Below are positions 36,121 through 45,045 of a stretch of DNA of 64,000 bases, piece after piece. Origin of the DNA: Corynebacterium pseudopelargi (GTDB lineage: Bacteria > Actinomycetota > Actinomycetes > Mycobacteriales > Mycobacteriaceae). Every line of letters starts with the position of its first letter. Position 1 is the first letter of the stretch. Under the pieces are notes generated by a model. That model was not told the DNA's origin and made no database searches. It saw only the letters and a list, made by a program, of their open reading frames with translations. The position numbers and the translations under genes were made by a program. The DNA lies in NCBI RefSeq assembly GCF_003814005.1, contig NZ_CP033898.1:992001-1056000 (forward strand), read 5' to 3'.

Positions 36121-36341
36121 GATTCTAAGGAATGTTACCGCGCTGGGCGTTCATACCAACTTGCTAACGATTTTCGATGCACCGTTTCCTGGCAAGGGTT
36201 GCCTTGCTACATTGATGGAGGCATTGAGTTTGTTTCCTATAAAAAGAACTGCGTGGCTTGAACTTCCAGGTCATGCGTGCAGGGGAGCACCTTGATGCCA
36301 AAGGCGAGATTGATCGCAAAGAAAATCCAAAAGGAAAAAAG

Positions 36342-37427
36342 ATGAGCGAACACAACGACCGCGATAATCGCGAAGGCGGCCAGCCTCAAGACGACGGCTT
36401 TCAGCCCTATCCTCCGGTGAACCACCCGGAAGATCAGCCCCAGTACGGCCAGCAGCCGCCGCGTTACCCTCAGCCCGGCGCACAACCTGATTCCGCGAAT
36501 ACTCACGGTGCTGCAGATGCCAACAATGCTGGTGGGCAGCCTTCTTACGGCTCGCAGTTTGAGGCTGGTGCTCCCGGTGCAGATTCCAACCAGTACGCCG
36601 GGTACGGCAATGCTGGAATGAATTTCCATGTGCACCCGGATCTTGAGACCACCATGGTGCAGCCGGTTCGTGATGTTTCGGTGTGGAACCCGATCAAGTA
36701 TGGCTTCAAGATCGTGTTTAAGCGAGCCAATCCCTGGTTGATTTGGGGTGTTGGCCTCGCCGTGATTGGCATCATTTTGCCCGGTGTCTTCTCCGGCTTC
36801 AGCTCGAGTTCCTCCTGGGATGCCACCTCGTTCCAGGCCACCGCGCAGGAAAGCTGGGAAAGCCAGATGCTGAACGTGGTCTTCGGAATTGTCATGCTGC
36901 TGTTAGGCCCCATCCTTGTTGCCATGGCTGTGGCACAGGTTGATGGTGGTCCGCTGGGTAAAGAACGCCGTGTGGCGCAGGGCAACTACGGAAAGACCCT
37001 GTTTACCAGCATTTTGGTGGGCATCATTGAAGTTGTTGCCATCTTGGTGCCGGTAGGCATCCTGGTGTTCCTGGCATTTTCTACCGGTGGCGACGAGTTC
37101 GGTGTGCTCCAGGGCCTGCTGTTGCTCGCTGCGGTAGTGGTCGCCATTGTGATTGCACTTGCGCTGGTTCCGATTAGTGTGCTTTCAACGTATTTTGCTG
37201 CAGAACAAGGCCTGAACCCGGTTGAAGCTATCCAGGCTTCCTGGCAGCAGGGGCGCCCGCATCTTTGGTCCCTGGTTGGCTATTCCATTCTCAACGGCCT
37301 GATCACTGGTGCGCTCACGCTCTTTACCTGCGGTTTGGGCAGTATCATTGCGATTCCCCAGGCGTATAACGCCGCCGCATTTATGTACCGCCAGGTAAGC
37401 GGTGGCGCTGTTCCCGATATGCGCTAA
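36342..37427 (+). CDS. Polytopic membrane protein with disordered Pro/Gln-rich N terminus
   Basis: The 361-residue protein begins with about 110 residues rich in Pro, Gln, Gly and Asn (QPYPPVNHPEDQPQYGQQPP), followed by a hydrophobic half with about six membrane segments between 130 and 350. The membrane part (NPIKYGFKIVFKRANPW, PISVLSTYFAAEQGLNPVEAI, GSIIAIPQAYNAAAFMYRQV) resembles the actinobacterial DUF975-like/YciC-type glycerophosphoryl-diesterase membrane domain family; function is unknown. ATG 36342 has RBS AAAGGAAAAAAG; in-frame codons further upstream are not convincing. It converges with oxyR, and a terminator lies between. Confidence 0.7.
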   Translation: MSEHNDRDNREGGQPQDDGFQPYPPVNHPEDQPQYGQQPPRYPQPGAQPDSANTHGAADANNAGGQPSYGSQFEAGAPGADSNQYAGYGNAGMNFHVHPDLETTMVQPVRDVSVWNPIKYGFKIVFKRANPWLIWGVGLAVIGIILPGVFSGFSSSSSWDATSFQATAQESWESQMLNVVFGIVMLLLGPILVAMAVAQVDGGPLGKERRVAQGNYGKTLFTSILVGIIEVVAILVPVGILVFLAFSTGGDEFGVLQGLLLLAAVVVAIVIALALVPISVLSTYFAAEQGLNPVEAIQASWQQGRPHLWSLVGYSILNGLITGALTLFTCGLGSIIAIPQAYNAAAFMYRQVSGGAVPDMR

Positions 37428-37490
37428 CAAGCCTGTGATGGCTTCAAGCTCGTGTTCTACCGCACCTGCTTGATGCGCCAGGAGATATTG

Positions 37491-37530
37491 AATAAGGGCC
37501 TGCACCTTTTTGGATGCAGGCCCTTATTGT
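37491..37530. terminator. Terminator between membrane protein gene and oxyR
   Basis: AATAAGGGCCTGCA (37491-37504) and TGCAGGCCCTTATT (37515-37528) form a perfect 14-bp stem with a 10-base loop; both ends are A/T-rich, so it may work on both strands. Confidence 0.8.
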
Positions 37531-37627
37531 TGCGCTTAGTCAAGCCACTCAAAGCTCTGGTGCAGGCGCCACAGGAGAACGGCACCGAGGTGCACATCGG
37601 CTTTGGCGGCCTTGTACTTCTGTGCTT

Positions 37628-38572
37628 TTAAGCCTCGGTGCGGGCTACTTCGTGGAAGGCTCGAGTAATGAGTGCCCCTAGTTGTCGGAATTCTTCTTCC
37701 CGCGAGCTTGAAGAGGTGCGATAGGCAATCGCTACTTCGCGTTCGGCACTCACACCAGGGTTGAAGGTGGCAGTGGCGATGCCTGGGCGCTGTCCTTCGG
37801 TGCTCACGGCACTTTCTGGCACAAGGGTTGCCCCGTGTCCTGCGCTTACAAGCTGCATTACGGTGGTCAGGCTTGCTGCGCGGGTGCTTGCGTTTTGAGA
37901 TTGCTCGGGGTGTACATCGGCCCGGCGGCAGAGATCGACGATTTGATCCCTGAGGCAGTGGCCGTCGTCAAGCAAATAGAAGTTGAGGTCGCGCAGATCT
38001 TCTAAGGTGAGGTCGCTGCGCCCGGCAAAAGGATCATCCTCGGGCACCACGAGGTGGAAGTTTTCGTGGTAGAGGGGGATGTGGTTGATCTTTTTATCCT
38101 CAATGGGCAACGCCAGCAAGGCGCACTCGATATGGCCGTCCCTTAATAGCTCGCACAGGTGCTGGGTTTGATCTTCGATAATCCTTAATTCCAGATCCGG
38201 GAAGGTCGTTTCTGCTAGGCGCAGCAAATTCGGAAGGATATAAGGCGCGATCGTGGGGATGATCCCGATGGTGAGTTGGCCAGTAAGCGTTCCCACCGCT
38301 CCGCGTGCGTGGGCAAGGAACAAATCCACGGCGTCGAGCGTGGCTTTTGCGTAGGGGAGGAGTTCCTCGCCGGCTGGGGTGACGATTACCTTGCGGGTGG
38401 AACGTTCAATAAGTTGCACGCCGAGGCCGTGTTCGATGGCGGCCAGCGCCTGGGAAAGGGAGGGCTGGGAAATGTCTAGGCGTGTCGCCGCGGCGCCGAA
38501 GTGTTTCGTTTCAGCCACGGTGACATACGTCCTGAGCTGAGCCAGGGTCGGGCGGTACTCTTTATAGTTCAT
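37628..38572 (-). CDS. oxyR: Hydrogen peroxide-sensing regulator OxyR
   Basis: OxyR of 314 residues is a LysR-type regulator. The N-terminal winged helix covers about 8-66 (FGAAATRLDISQPSLSQALAAIEHGLGVQLIERS). The effector domain carries the peroxide-sensing Cys206 in LLDDGHCLRDQ and the resolving Cys215 in IVDLC. In corynebacteria OxyR controls catalase, dps, ferritin and iron-sulfur genes. It is divergent from ahpC-ahpD, the classical arrangement. TAACCT lies six bases upstream of the ATG on the minus strand, so oxyR may be leaderless; its promoter overlaps ATAG-type motifs that might bind OxyR itself. Confidence 0.94.
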   Translation of the reverse strand: MNYKEYRPTLAQLRTYVTVAETKHFGAAATRLDISQPSLSQALAAIEHGLGVQLIERSTRKVIVTPAGEELLPYAKATLDAVDLFLAHARGAVGTLTGQLTIGIIPTIAPYILPNLLRLAETTFPDLELRIIEDQTQHLCELLRDGHIECALLALPIEDKKINHIPLYHENFHLVVPEDDPFAGRSDLTLEDLRDLNFYLLDDGHCLRDQIVDLCRRADVHPEQSQNASTRAASLTTVMQLVSAGHGATLVPESAVSTEGQRPGIATATFNPGVSAEREVAIAYRTSSSSREEEFRQLGALITRAFHEVARTEA

Positions 38573-38609
38573 GTTTATAGGTTATCAGTCTCTTTGAAGG
38601 GAAGTCATA

Positions 38610-38638
38610 TTGACGCGGCGCTAATTGTGTTGCATAAT
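38610..38638 (+). promoter_or_regulatory. Promoter of ahpC-ahpD
   Basis: TTGACG (38610-38615), 17 bases and CATAAT (38633-38638) form one of the best sigma-A-type promoters in the window. Transcription would start near 38645, giving a leader of about 110 bases. Confidence 0.75.
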
Positions 38639-38756
38639 CAGTTGCAGGCCATTAAAAGCCTCAAACATTTAGCAGTGCTCAGGTGCCGCTTTATCGAGGC
38701 CAATGGCCATAAGTACGAAGAACGATTTTCAAACTTCCATTACTACGGAGGATCCC

Positions 38757-39353
38757 ATGGCAATTTTGACCGTTGGCGACACATTCCCAGAATTCAACCT
38801 CACCGCACTCAAGGGCGGCGACCTGCACGAGGTCAACGCCGCTCAGCCCGAGGACTACTTCGAAGAGGTATCCCTGGCCAAGTACGAGGGTAAGTGGAAG
38901 GTAGTCTTCTTCTACCCCAAGGACTTCACGTTCGTCTGCCCCACCGAGATTGCCGCCTTTGGCAAGCTCGACGAGGAATTCCAGGATCGCGATACCCAGA
39001 TCCTCGGCGGCTCCATCGACAATGAGTTCGCACACTTCAACTGGCGCGCAACCCACCCAGAGCTCAAGGAAATTCCTTTCCCGATGTTCTCTGATATCAA
39101 GCACGAGCTCATCCGCGCACTGGGTGTAGAAAACGCTGAGGGCGTTGCCGATCGCGCTACCTTCATTATCGACCCCGACGGCATTATCCAGTTCGTATCT
39201 GTTACCCCGGATGCTGTTGGCCGCAACGTTGACGAGGTTCTGCGCGTGCTCGACGCCCTGCAGTCCGAAGAAGTGTGCGCCTGCAACTGGCAGAAGAACG
39301 ACCCCACCAAGAACATTGACAAGTTCTCCGAGCTTCAGGAGGGTCTGAAGTAA
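38757..39353 (+). CDS. ahpC: Alkyl hydroperoxide reductase C (2-Cys peroxiredoxin)
   Basis: AhpC of 198 residues reduces hydrogen peroxide, organic hydroperoxides and peroxynitrite. The peroxidatic Cys61 is in DFTFVCPTE and the C-terminal part has Cys174 and Cys176 (EEVCACNW), as in the AhpC type that works with AhpD in actinobacteria. ATG 38757 is chosen for RBS GGAGGA just upstream; the longer frame from 38703 is not coding-like. ahpD begins immediately after the stop, so the two are co-expressed, with oxyR divergent. Confidence 0.97.
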   Translation: MAILTVGDTFPEFNLTALKGGDLHEVNAAQPEDYFEEVSLAKYEGKWKVVFFYPKDFTFVCPTEIAAFGKLDEEFQDRDTQILGGSIDNEFAHFNWRATHPELKEIPFPMFSDIKHELIRALGVENAEGVADRATFIIDPDGIIQFVSVTPDAVGRNVDEVLRVLDALQSEEVCACNWQKNDPTKNIDKFSELQEGLK

Positions 39354-39878
39354 ATGTCGTTGGATAACCTCAAGTCCGGCCTGCCCGAGTTTGCCAAGGA
39401 CCTCAAGCTCAACCTCGGCACCCTGTCGCGCTCTACCGAGCTTTCCGAGCAGCAGCTCTGGGGCACCTTCCTTGCCGCAGCAGCCGCAACCCGCAACGAG
39501 GCAGTGTTCTCCGAGATCGCTGAGGAAGCCAAGGAGCACTTGAGCGAAGAGGCCGTCAACGCCGCACTCGGTGCCGCATCGATTATGGCAATGAACAACG
39601 TTGCCTACCGCGCCAAGGGCTGGCTCGGCGATGACTACGCGCAGGTCAAGATGGGCCTTCGCATGAACATCATTGCCAAGCCCGGCGTGGAAAAGGTCGA
39701 CTTCGAGCTGTGGTCGCTGGCTGTGTCCACCATCAACGGCTGTGAGCACTGCACCATCGCTCACGAGAAGACCGTGCGCAACGAAGGCCTGACCAAGGAG
39801 CAGATCTTCGAGGCAGTCAAGATCGCCGCTACCGTCCAAGGCGTTGCCCAGGCAGTAGAGATCGAAGCTGCACGCTAA
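39354..39878 (+). CDS. ahpD: Alkyl hydroperoxide reductase AhpD
   Basis: AhpD of 174 residues is the CXXC disulfide reductase that recycles AhpC, receiving electrons from dihydrolipoamide through Lpd and SucB in mycobacteria. The active motif is Cys130-Glu-His-Cys133 with His137 ([13 protein letters not shown]), matching the known M. tuberculosis residues. It starts at the base after the ahpC stop. The bidirectional terminator at 39890-39925 closes the operon. Confidence 0.97.
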   Translation: MSLDNLKSGLPEFAKDLKLNLGTLSRSTELSEQQLWGTFLAAAAATRNEAVFSEIAEEAKEHLSEEAVNAALGAASIMAMNNVAYRAKGWLGDDYAQVKMGLRMNIIAKPGVEKVDFELWSLAVSTINGCEHCTIAHEKTVRNEGLTKEQIFEAVKIAATVQGVAQAVEIEAAR

Positions 39879-39889
39879 GCTTTTCGACG

Positions 39890-39925
39890 AAAAAATCGGC
39901 ACCTTATTCCAGGTGCCGATTTTTT
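39890..39925. terminator. Bidirectional terminator after ahpD
   Basis: AAAAAATCGGCACCT (39890-39904) and AGGTGCCGATTTTTT (39911-39925) form a perfect 15-bp stem with T runs on both strands. The right arm overlaps the stop codon of the convergent helicase gene by two bases. Confidence 0.92.
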
Positions 39926-42464
39926 ATGCGCCCTCGATAGAAAGCTGCGCTAATCGCACTTCACCGGCGGCATCGCTGGCATCGAGATCAACCACAGCGT
40001 TGAAGGCAAAGCTGCGATCATCTTCTGGATCCTTAATGACCTGCCGAACAGTCCAGCGCCGCGGCTCCGTGCGATCAAGCTGGAAATACTCCGGGCCGCG
40101 GGCATCTGCGGAAAGATCCACATCCGCGTACTCATCAAAGTAGGCATCCAGCGCAGCGCCTAAATCAACAGGCTGCTCTAAGTAATCAAAGGTGTCAGCA
40201 AAAGCATCTTCTTCCTCCAAGGCGAACATCCGCACCGCCTTGAACATGAGGTTTCTAATCATCACAGTCAAAGCCTTGGGGTTTGCCGATAAAGCATCGG
40301 GATCTTCCACGCCAAAAGCGAGCTCTCGATCCAATGTGGCCTGATCGATTGGTGCGTCTGGATCTGCTAATTGCGCCCATTCGTCGACAAGCGAAGAATC
40401 CACCTGCCGAATGAGCTCGCCGAGCCATTCCACGATCTCTTCCAACTGATCCGTCTTGGCGTCTTCCGGCACCGAATGGCGCAGCGTGCGCCACGCATCG
40501 GTGAGATAGCGCAGCACCACCCCTTCTGCACGGGCAAGCTGATAGGTGGCAATGAGATCGCTAAAGGTCATGCCCTTTTCCAGCATCTCGCGCACCACGG
40601 ATTTGGGGTGCAGCTCAAACTCACGCGCCCAAGGGTGGCCTTTGCTATAGATATCAAAGGCCTGCTCCAACGTCTGCTCCAAGGGCTTCGGCCAGGTGAT
40701 GTCCTCCACAATGCGCATGCGCTCGGTATAGTCCACACCTTCGGCCTTTAACGCCTCAATTTCTTTGGCGCGCTCAGCTTTTTGCTGGGCAAAGAGCAAG
40801 GGGCGAGGATCTTCCAAAATCGCTTCGAACACGCTAATCACGTCATAGGCATAATCCGGCGATTGCTCATCCAACAGCTCCAACGCCGCCACAGCAAAAG
40901 GAGAAAGCGGCTGGTTCAGCGCAAAATCGCGCTGCAGATCCTGGGTGAGATGATAGGTTCGCCCGCTATTATCCGGGGTATCAAGGCGTTCGACGATGCC
41001 GGCTGCAACCAATCCGCGAAGCAACTCAATAGCGCTTAAAATATCGGCGTTTTGCTTCTCGCGGCTATCGTGATTGGTGCGCAGCAGCTTGCGCATGTGC
41101 TCAAAGCCATCACCGGGGCGCGCAATCACATTGAGCAACACAGCATTACTCATCCGGAACTGGCTGCTCAACGATTCCGGTTCGGCCTGCATGAGCCGCT
41201 CAAAGGTGCGCTCACCCCACGTGACTTCACCATCGCGAGCAGACTTCTTGCGAAGCTTCTTCAACTTCTTCGGATCACTACCGGCGCGCTGCCTTAAACG
41301 CCAATTCTCAATTTCATGCTCCGGTGCCTCAATCACCACATAACCGGTGGTGTCATAACCAGCACGCCCAGCACGCCCGGCAATCTGGTGGAATTCCCTC
41401 GAGGCCAAAATGCGCTGCTTTTGACCATCGAATTTGGCCAAGCCGGTAAACAACACCGTGCGAATGGGCACGTTAATGCCCACGCCAAGGGTGTCGGTGC
41501 CACAAATGACCTTCAGCAGCCCTGTTTGAGAAAGCTTTTCTACCAGGCGGCGATACTTCGGCAACATGCCGGCATGGTGCACGCCGATTCCCTTGCGCAG
41601 CAATTTCGAAAGCGTTTTGCCGAAGGTGGTGCTAAAGCGGAAATCGCCAATTTCTTTGGCGAGTAATTCGCGCTCTTGTTTGGTGGCAATTTCCATGCTC
41701 AGCAGCGACTGCGCACGCTCAATTGCTTCGCGCTGAGAAAAGTGCACCACATACACCGGTGCCTTATTAGCCTGAAGCAGCGCCTCAATGGTTTCGTGCA
41801 CCGGGGTGTAGACATACTCGAACTCCAGCGGCACCGGCCTTTCGGTGCCACCGACGATGGTGACCCCACGATTGCTGCGGGCTTTGAGGTCTTCTTCCAA
41901 AAAGCGAGTATCGCCCAGCGTGGCCGACATCAGCACAAACTGTGCGCGCTCGAGCTCGAGCAAAGGCACCTGCCAGGCCCACCCACGTTCGGGATCCGAA
42001 TAATAGTGGAACTCATCCATGACCACCTGGTGAATATCCGCGCGGATACCATCACGCAAAGCAATATTGGCCACGATCTCAGCAGTAGCGCAGATAATTG
42101 GGGCAGAACCATTGACTGTTGCATCACCAGTCATCATCCCAACCTGCTGAGGGCCAAAGACCTCGCACAAGGCGAAGAACTTTTCACTCACCAGCGCTTT
42201 GATCGGGGCAGTATAAAAACTGCGTTTGCCACGAGCCATGGCAAAGAAATGCGCGGCGATCGCCACCATCGACTTACCCGAGCCCGTAGGGGTAGACAAG
42301 ATCACATGATCATTGGCAAGCACCCCTAAGGCAGCTTCTTCCTGGGCAGGGTAGAGGCTAATGCCACGTTGGCGAGTCCATGCGAGAAAAGCGTCGAAGA
42401 TTGACTCATCGAGCAGCGACTCGGGCACTTCTTCTAGATCGGGCAGCATATCGGTGAGGTTCAC
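39924..42464 (-). CDS. Ski2-like DEAD/DEAH-box helicase with DUF3516
   Basis: The 846-residue protein is a superfamily 2 helicase of the Ski2-like group found in actinobacteria, likely acting on RNA. Walker A TPTGSGKS is at 58-65, the DEFH box at 150-153 (VMDEFHYY), SAT in MSATLGD, and motif VI HQIAGRAGRAGYD. The C-terminal third from about 590 matches the DUF3516 domain. GTG 42464 is preferred over TTG 42473 because TACGCT (minus strand, 42478 to 42473) is 8 bases upstream, a leaderless arrangement. It converges with ahpD and shares its terminator. Its substrate is unknown. Confidence 0.88.
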   Translation of the reverse strand: MNLTDMLPDLEEVPESLLDESIFDAFLAWTRQRGISLYPAQEEAALGVLANDHVILSTPTGSGKSMVAIAAHFFAMARGKRSFYTAPIKALVSEKFFALCEVFGPQQVGMMTGDATVNGSAPIICATAEIVANIALRDGIRADIHQVVMDEFHYYSDPERGWAWQVPLLELERAQFVLMSATLGDTRFLEEDLKARSNRGVTIVGGTERPVPLEFEYVYTPVHETIEALLQANKAPVYVVHFSQREAIERAQSLLSMEIATKQERELLAKEIGDFRFSTTFGKTLSKLLRKGIGVHHAGMLPKYRRLVEKLSQTGLLKVICGTDTLGVGINVPIRTVLFTGLAKFDGQKQRILASREFHQIAGRAGRAGYDTTGYVVIEAPEHEIENWRLRQRAGSDPKKLKKLRKKSARDGEVTWGERTFERLMQAEPESLSSQFRMSNAVLLNVIARPGDGFEHMRKLLRTNHDSREKQNADILSAIELLRGLVAAGIVERLDTPDNSGRTYHLTQDLQRDFALNQPLSPFAVAALELLDEQSPDYAYDVISVFEAILEDPRPLLFAQQKAERAKEIEALKAEGVDYTERMRIVEDITWPKPLEQTLEQAFDIYSKGHPWAREFELHPKSVVREMLEKGMTFSDLIATYQLARAEGVVLRYLTDAWRTLRHSVPEDAKTDQLEEIVEWLGELIRQVDSSLVDEWAQLADPDAPIDQATLDRELAFGVEDPDALSANPKALTVMIRNLMFKAVRMFALEEEDAFADTFDYLEQPVDLGAALDAYFDEYADVDLSADARGPEYFQLDRTEPRRWTVRQVIKDPEDDRSFAFNAVVDLDASDAAGEVRLAQLSIEGA

Positions 42465-42560
42465 AAGCACCAAGCGTACCTGTGCGTGCCAAGCAAGAAA
42501 GCTTGGCGCTCACCGCCTCGGCTGCAAGCTGGCCATCGCAGTGGCCTCCACGCCGGCCGC

Positions 42561-42634
42561 GGAAGCCTTGGAAGCCTTGGAAGCCTGGCGGGCCTTAAGC
42601 CTGGCGGGCCTTAAGCCTGGCTGGCCTTAAGCCT
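42561..42634. repeat. Short tandem repeats overlapping the 3' end of the PAC2 gene
   Basis: GGAAGCCTT is repeated at 42561, 42570 and (last base lost) 42579. It is followed by three 16-base units, GGCGGGCCTTAAGCCT at 42587 and 42603 and GGCTGGCCTTAAGCCT at 42619. The last unit includes the stop codon of the PAC2 gene, so its 3' end has been duplicated into the spacer. Confidence 0.9.
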
Positions 42635-43598
42635 GGTCTTCTGGATCCTCATCCTGATCTGCGCTGCCTAATGAACGATCATCGAGGTGAGCCAAAAACT
42701 CCTCGAACTCCGCGCCTAGTTCTTCGCCACTCGGTACGTCTTGCTCACCAGGTAGCACCGCGTGCGGATGCTGCTCGCGATAACGCTCGAGCTCCTCATC
42801 GTATTGCTGCTCGAGCTGCTGGACCACAGCTTCAATTTCGCGCGATCCTGCCACCTGTTCTTCTACCTGCTGAGCCACCTTCCGGGCATCTCGTTCCAAA
42901 CTGCCAAGAGGGAAGCGCAAACCGGTGGTAGAAGTGATGGTTTCTAACAAGCTCAGCGTTGCCTGCGGGTAGCCAGAAGCAGCCAAGTAATGCGGCACGT
43001 GGGCGGTATATCCTGCCACCGAGTGGCCCTTGGCATGCAGGTGGCGCTCTAAGTGCAGCGAGGCAGAACCTGGAACCGTAATGGTGGAATCAAGCTTAAA
43101 TTGCTTGCCCACCAGCTTCTCATCATTGCCGTGCGCAGATACCACCAATGGGCGAGTGTGAGGCACCGTCATGGGAGCTGCATACAAACAGATGGTGTGC
43201 TGAACCCCAAAACGTTCCACCAATTCGCCCACGGCCTGGGTAAAGGCATTCCAACGAAGGTCTGGTTCAGGCCCGGATAGCAATAAGAAATGCTTACCCT
43301 CGGAATCCTTTAACACCTGAATACCTAGATCAAGCGGTTGTGCTTGATCCACCGTGTCATTGTCAATTACTACCGCGGGCCTGCGCGAGCGGTAGTCGAT
43401 GAGCTCATCGTTATTAAAAGAAGCCACCAGCCGGTGATCCAATGCGCTCAACAGGTGCTGAGCGCTCGCGTCGACCGCAAGCCCAGCATCGGCGTAGCCA
43501 TCGAGTGCCACGATGAGTGTCGGACCTTGTTGGGCAGTACCTTTGACCTCTGGTGCAGGAAACTCAAGTTCGTACATGCGATCTCCATGTTGCGGCAT
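42627..43598 (-). CDS. PAC2 family protein (proteasome assembly chaperone-like)
   Basis: This 323-residue protein belongs to the PAC2 (formerly DUF75) family, related to archaeal and eukaryotic proteasome assembly chaperones and present in actinobacteria as Rv2714-like proteins. Family features include TLIVALDGYADAGLAVDASAQHLLSAL, a nucleotide-like strand pattern, LCLYAAPMTVPHTRP-like sequence (TICLYAAPMTVPHTRP) and GYTAHVPHYLA. A long acidic coiled tail runs from about 255. Corynebacteria lack a proteasome in most species, so its role may be different. RBS AGGAGG is ten bases before ATG 43598. Tandem repeats overlap its stop codon. Confidence 0.82.
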   Translation of the reverse strand: MPQHGDRMYELEFPAPEVKGTAQQGPTLIVALDGYADAGLAVDASAQHLLSALDHRLVASFNNDELIDYRSRRPAVVIDNDTVDQAQPLDLGIQVLKDSEGKHFLLLSGPEPDLRWNAFTQAVGELVERFGVQHTICLYAAPMTVPHTRPLVVSAHGNDEKLVGKQFKLDSTITVPGSASLHLERHLHAKGHSVAGYTAHVPHYLAASGYPQATLSLLETITSTTGLRFPLGSLERDARKVAQQVEEQVAGSREIEAVVQQLEQQYDEELERYREQHPHAVLPGEQDVPSGEELGAEFEEFLAHLDDRSLGSADQDEDPEDQA

Positions 43599-43982
43599 GT
43601 TCTGGGTTCCTCCTTAAGACAATTGTGGCGGTCTCTGGTGCAAAAGCGGCGCAATGTACCTGTATAGCTGCAGGTACTCCATGGCCACTAGCCTAGTGGG
43701 CTTTGTGCACCTTGCGCACCAGCGCTTCACCAGTGTGTCGGCAGTGGCCGATTGACGTTCAAGCCGTTACTGCACACAACGCCAAGGCCGAGATTTTTGT
43801 TCCCCTCAACCTTGCAAGCCTGCATCAGCGGCTTGATCGGCGCAACTGTAACGCCAAAGTGGGCGGTGAAAAACTGGCTAATGTAACACCAACAGCACAA
43901 CACGCGAGACGCTGTGGATAAGTGTGCGGCTTAGAACCGCCATATCCGGCGATATGCGTACAAACCTGGCACATTTCCTGCC
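43599..43982. other. 384-base divergent spacer between PAC2 and DUF4192 genes
   Basis: I see no gene here. The spacer contains the small hairpin CCACTAG-CC-TAGTGG (43682-43698) and the inverted repeat CAAGCC/GGCTTG (43817 and 43832), both weak. The promoters of the two divergent genes must lie here; none is clear. Confidence 0.5.
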
Positions 43983-45023
43983 ATGACAGAAAACAACACA
44001 CCAGGAACACTGCTCGCCAACATCCCAGGAATTCTGGGCTACTACCCACAAGAATCACTCGTCGTTGTCACACTCGGCCCGCTTGTTGGCGGCCGACGCC
44101 ACGTAGGACCGGTGCTTCGCCTTGATCTGAGCGATCTTCGCTACGCCTATGACCTAGGAGATGCACTAACCAACGTCGATATCGACATCGCCTTCGCCTT
44201 CGTAGTCAGCGAAGAATTCGACGCAGAACAACTCAACGATCTCCAGGCCCTGCTGCAATCACTATCGGGATGCGGCCTGCTACCAATCCAACACTGCTGG
44301 CACGTCAAAGAAATCTTAGGCGGGGCTCGCTATCGCCACCTTCCCATCGAAGCGGACACCACGGTGCCTCCCGGATGGAACCACGGCAGCATCCCCGATA
44401 TCTGCGCCAGCACCTCACTGCACGCCATGCTTACCCTCGGGGAGCTTCCCATGCTCAACCGTCAAGAGGCCAAGGACTACTTTTGCAGCCGACCCAAATG
44501 GGCGCACCGAACCTGGCGCGAAAAAGCCGCCCAGCAAGCCATGAAGGAGGGGGCGATAATGAAGACGAACTTCTTCGAAGGAGTAGCCTCCATCGATATC
44601 GCCATCGAGCGCTTGTGCATCAACCTCGCTGCCGTACCTGCGTCTTCACAGCTTCGCGCCAAGCACGTAAAGCCATTAGCCCAATGGCTCAGTACCGTAT
44701 CGCTTCGCGACGCCAGCGTGGAAGCATTCATGCGCGATAGGGCGCTGGGGCGCCGGGCAGCACTAGCAGTGGCTTCTTGCTATGAAGGCGAGATTCGAGC
44801 CAATGCTTTATGCATGTATGCAGTGTGCGCCTTAGGCACCGCCGCGAGTTTCCGGGTGCCTTTTGCCCTAGAGTGCGCGATCGAAACTAGCCCAGGCCAC
44901 CGGCTTACGCACCTGCTCCAGCTTGGGTATCGGCGCGGTGATGGGGAAGTGGTCATCGGTGCCGTAGTACGCGGAAGCCACCGCACCCTCGCGACGATGC
45001 GCGGTGATGAGGTGGCTGCGTAG
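43983..45023 (+). CDS. DUF4192 domain protein
   Basis: The 346-residue protein carries the actinobacterial DUF4192 domain. Its hallmark N-terminal sequence IPGILGYYPQESLVVVTLG is followed by a GPVLRLDLSDL strand and a long helical C-terminal half (LAQWLSTVSLRDASVEAFMRDRALG, AALAVASCYEGEIRANALCMYAVCALGTAA). The function is unknown. ATG 43983 has no RBS; CACATT 7 bases upstream is a poor -10, so a leaderless start is possible. It converges with galE 22 bases after its stop. Confidence 0.8.
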   Translation: MTENNTPGTLLANIPGILGYYPQESLVVVTLGPLVGGRRHVGPVLRLDLSDLRYAYDLGDALTNVDIDIAFAFVVSEEFDAEQLNDLQALLQSLSGCGLLPIQHCWHVKEILGGARYRHLPIEADTTVPPGWNHGSIPDICASTSLHAMLTLGELPMLNRQEAKDYFCSRPKWAHRTWREKAAQQAMKEGAIMKTNFFEGVASIDIAIERLCINLAAVPASSQLRAKHVKPLAQWLSTVSLRDASVEAFMRDRALGRRAALAVASCYEGEIRANALCMYAVCALGTAASFRVPFALECAIETSPGHRLTHLLQLGYRRGDGEVVIGAVVRGSHRTLATMRGDEVAA

Positions 45024-45045
45024 CCAAGCGTGCCTTGGCCAGATG

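Noticed and set aside
43703..43921. 72-codon frame between PAC2 and DUF4192 genes
   Set aside because: No RBS, unusual amino-acid mix and no family resemblance; it looks like a chance frame in a divergent promoter region.
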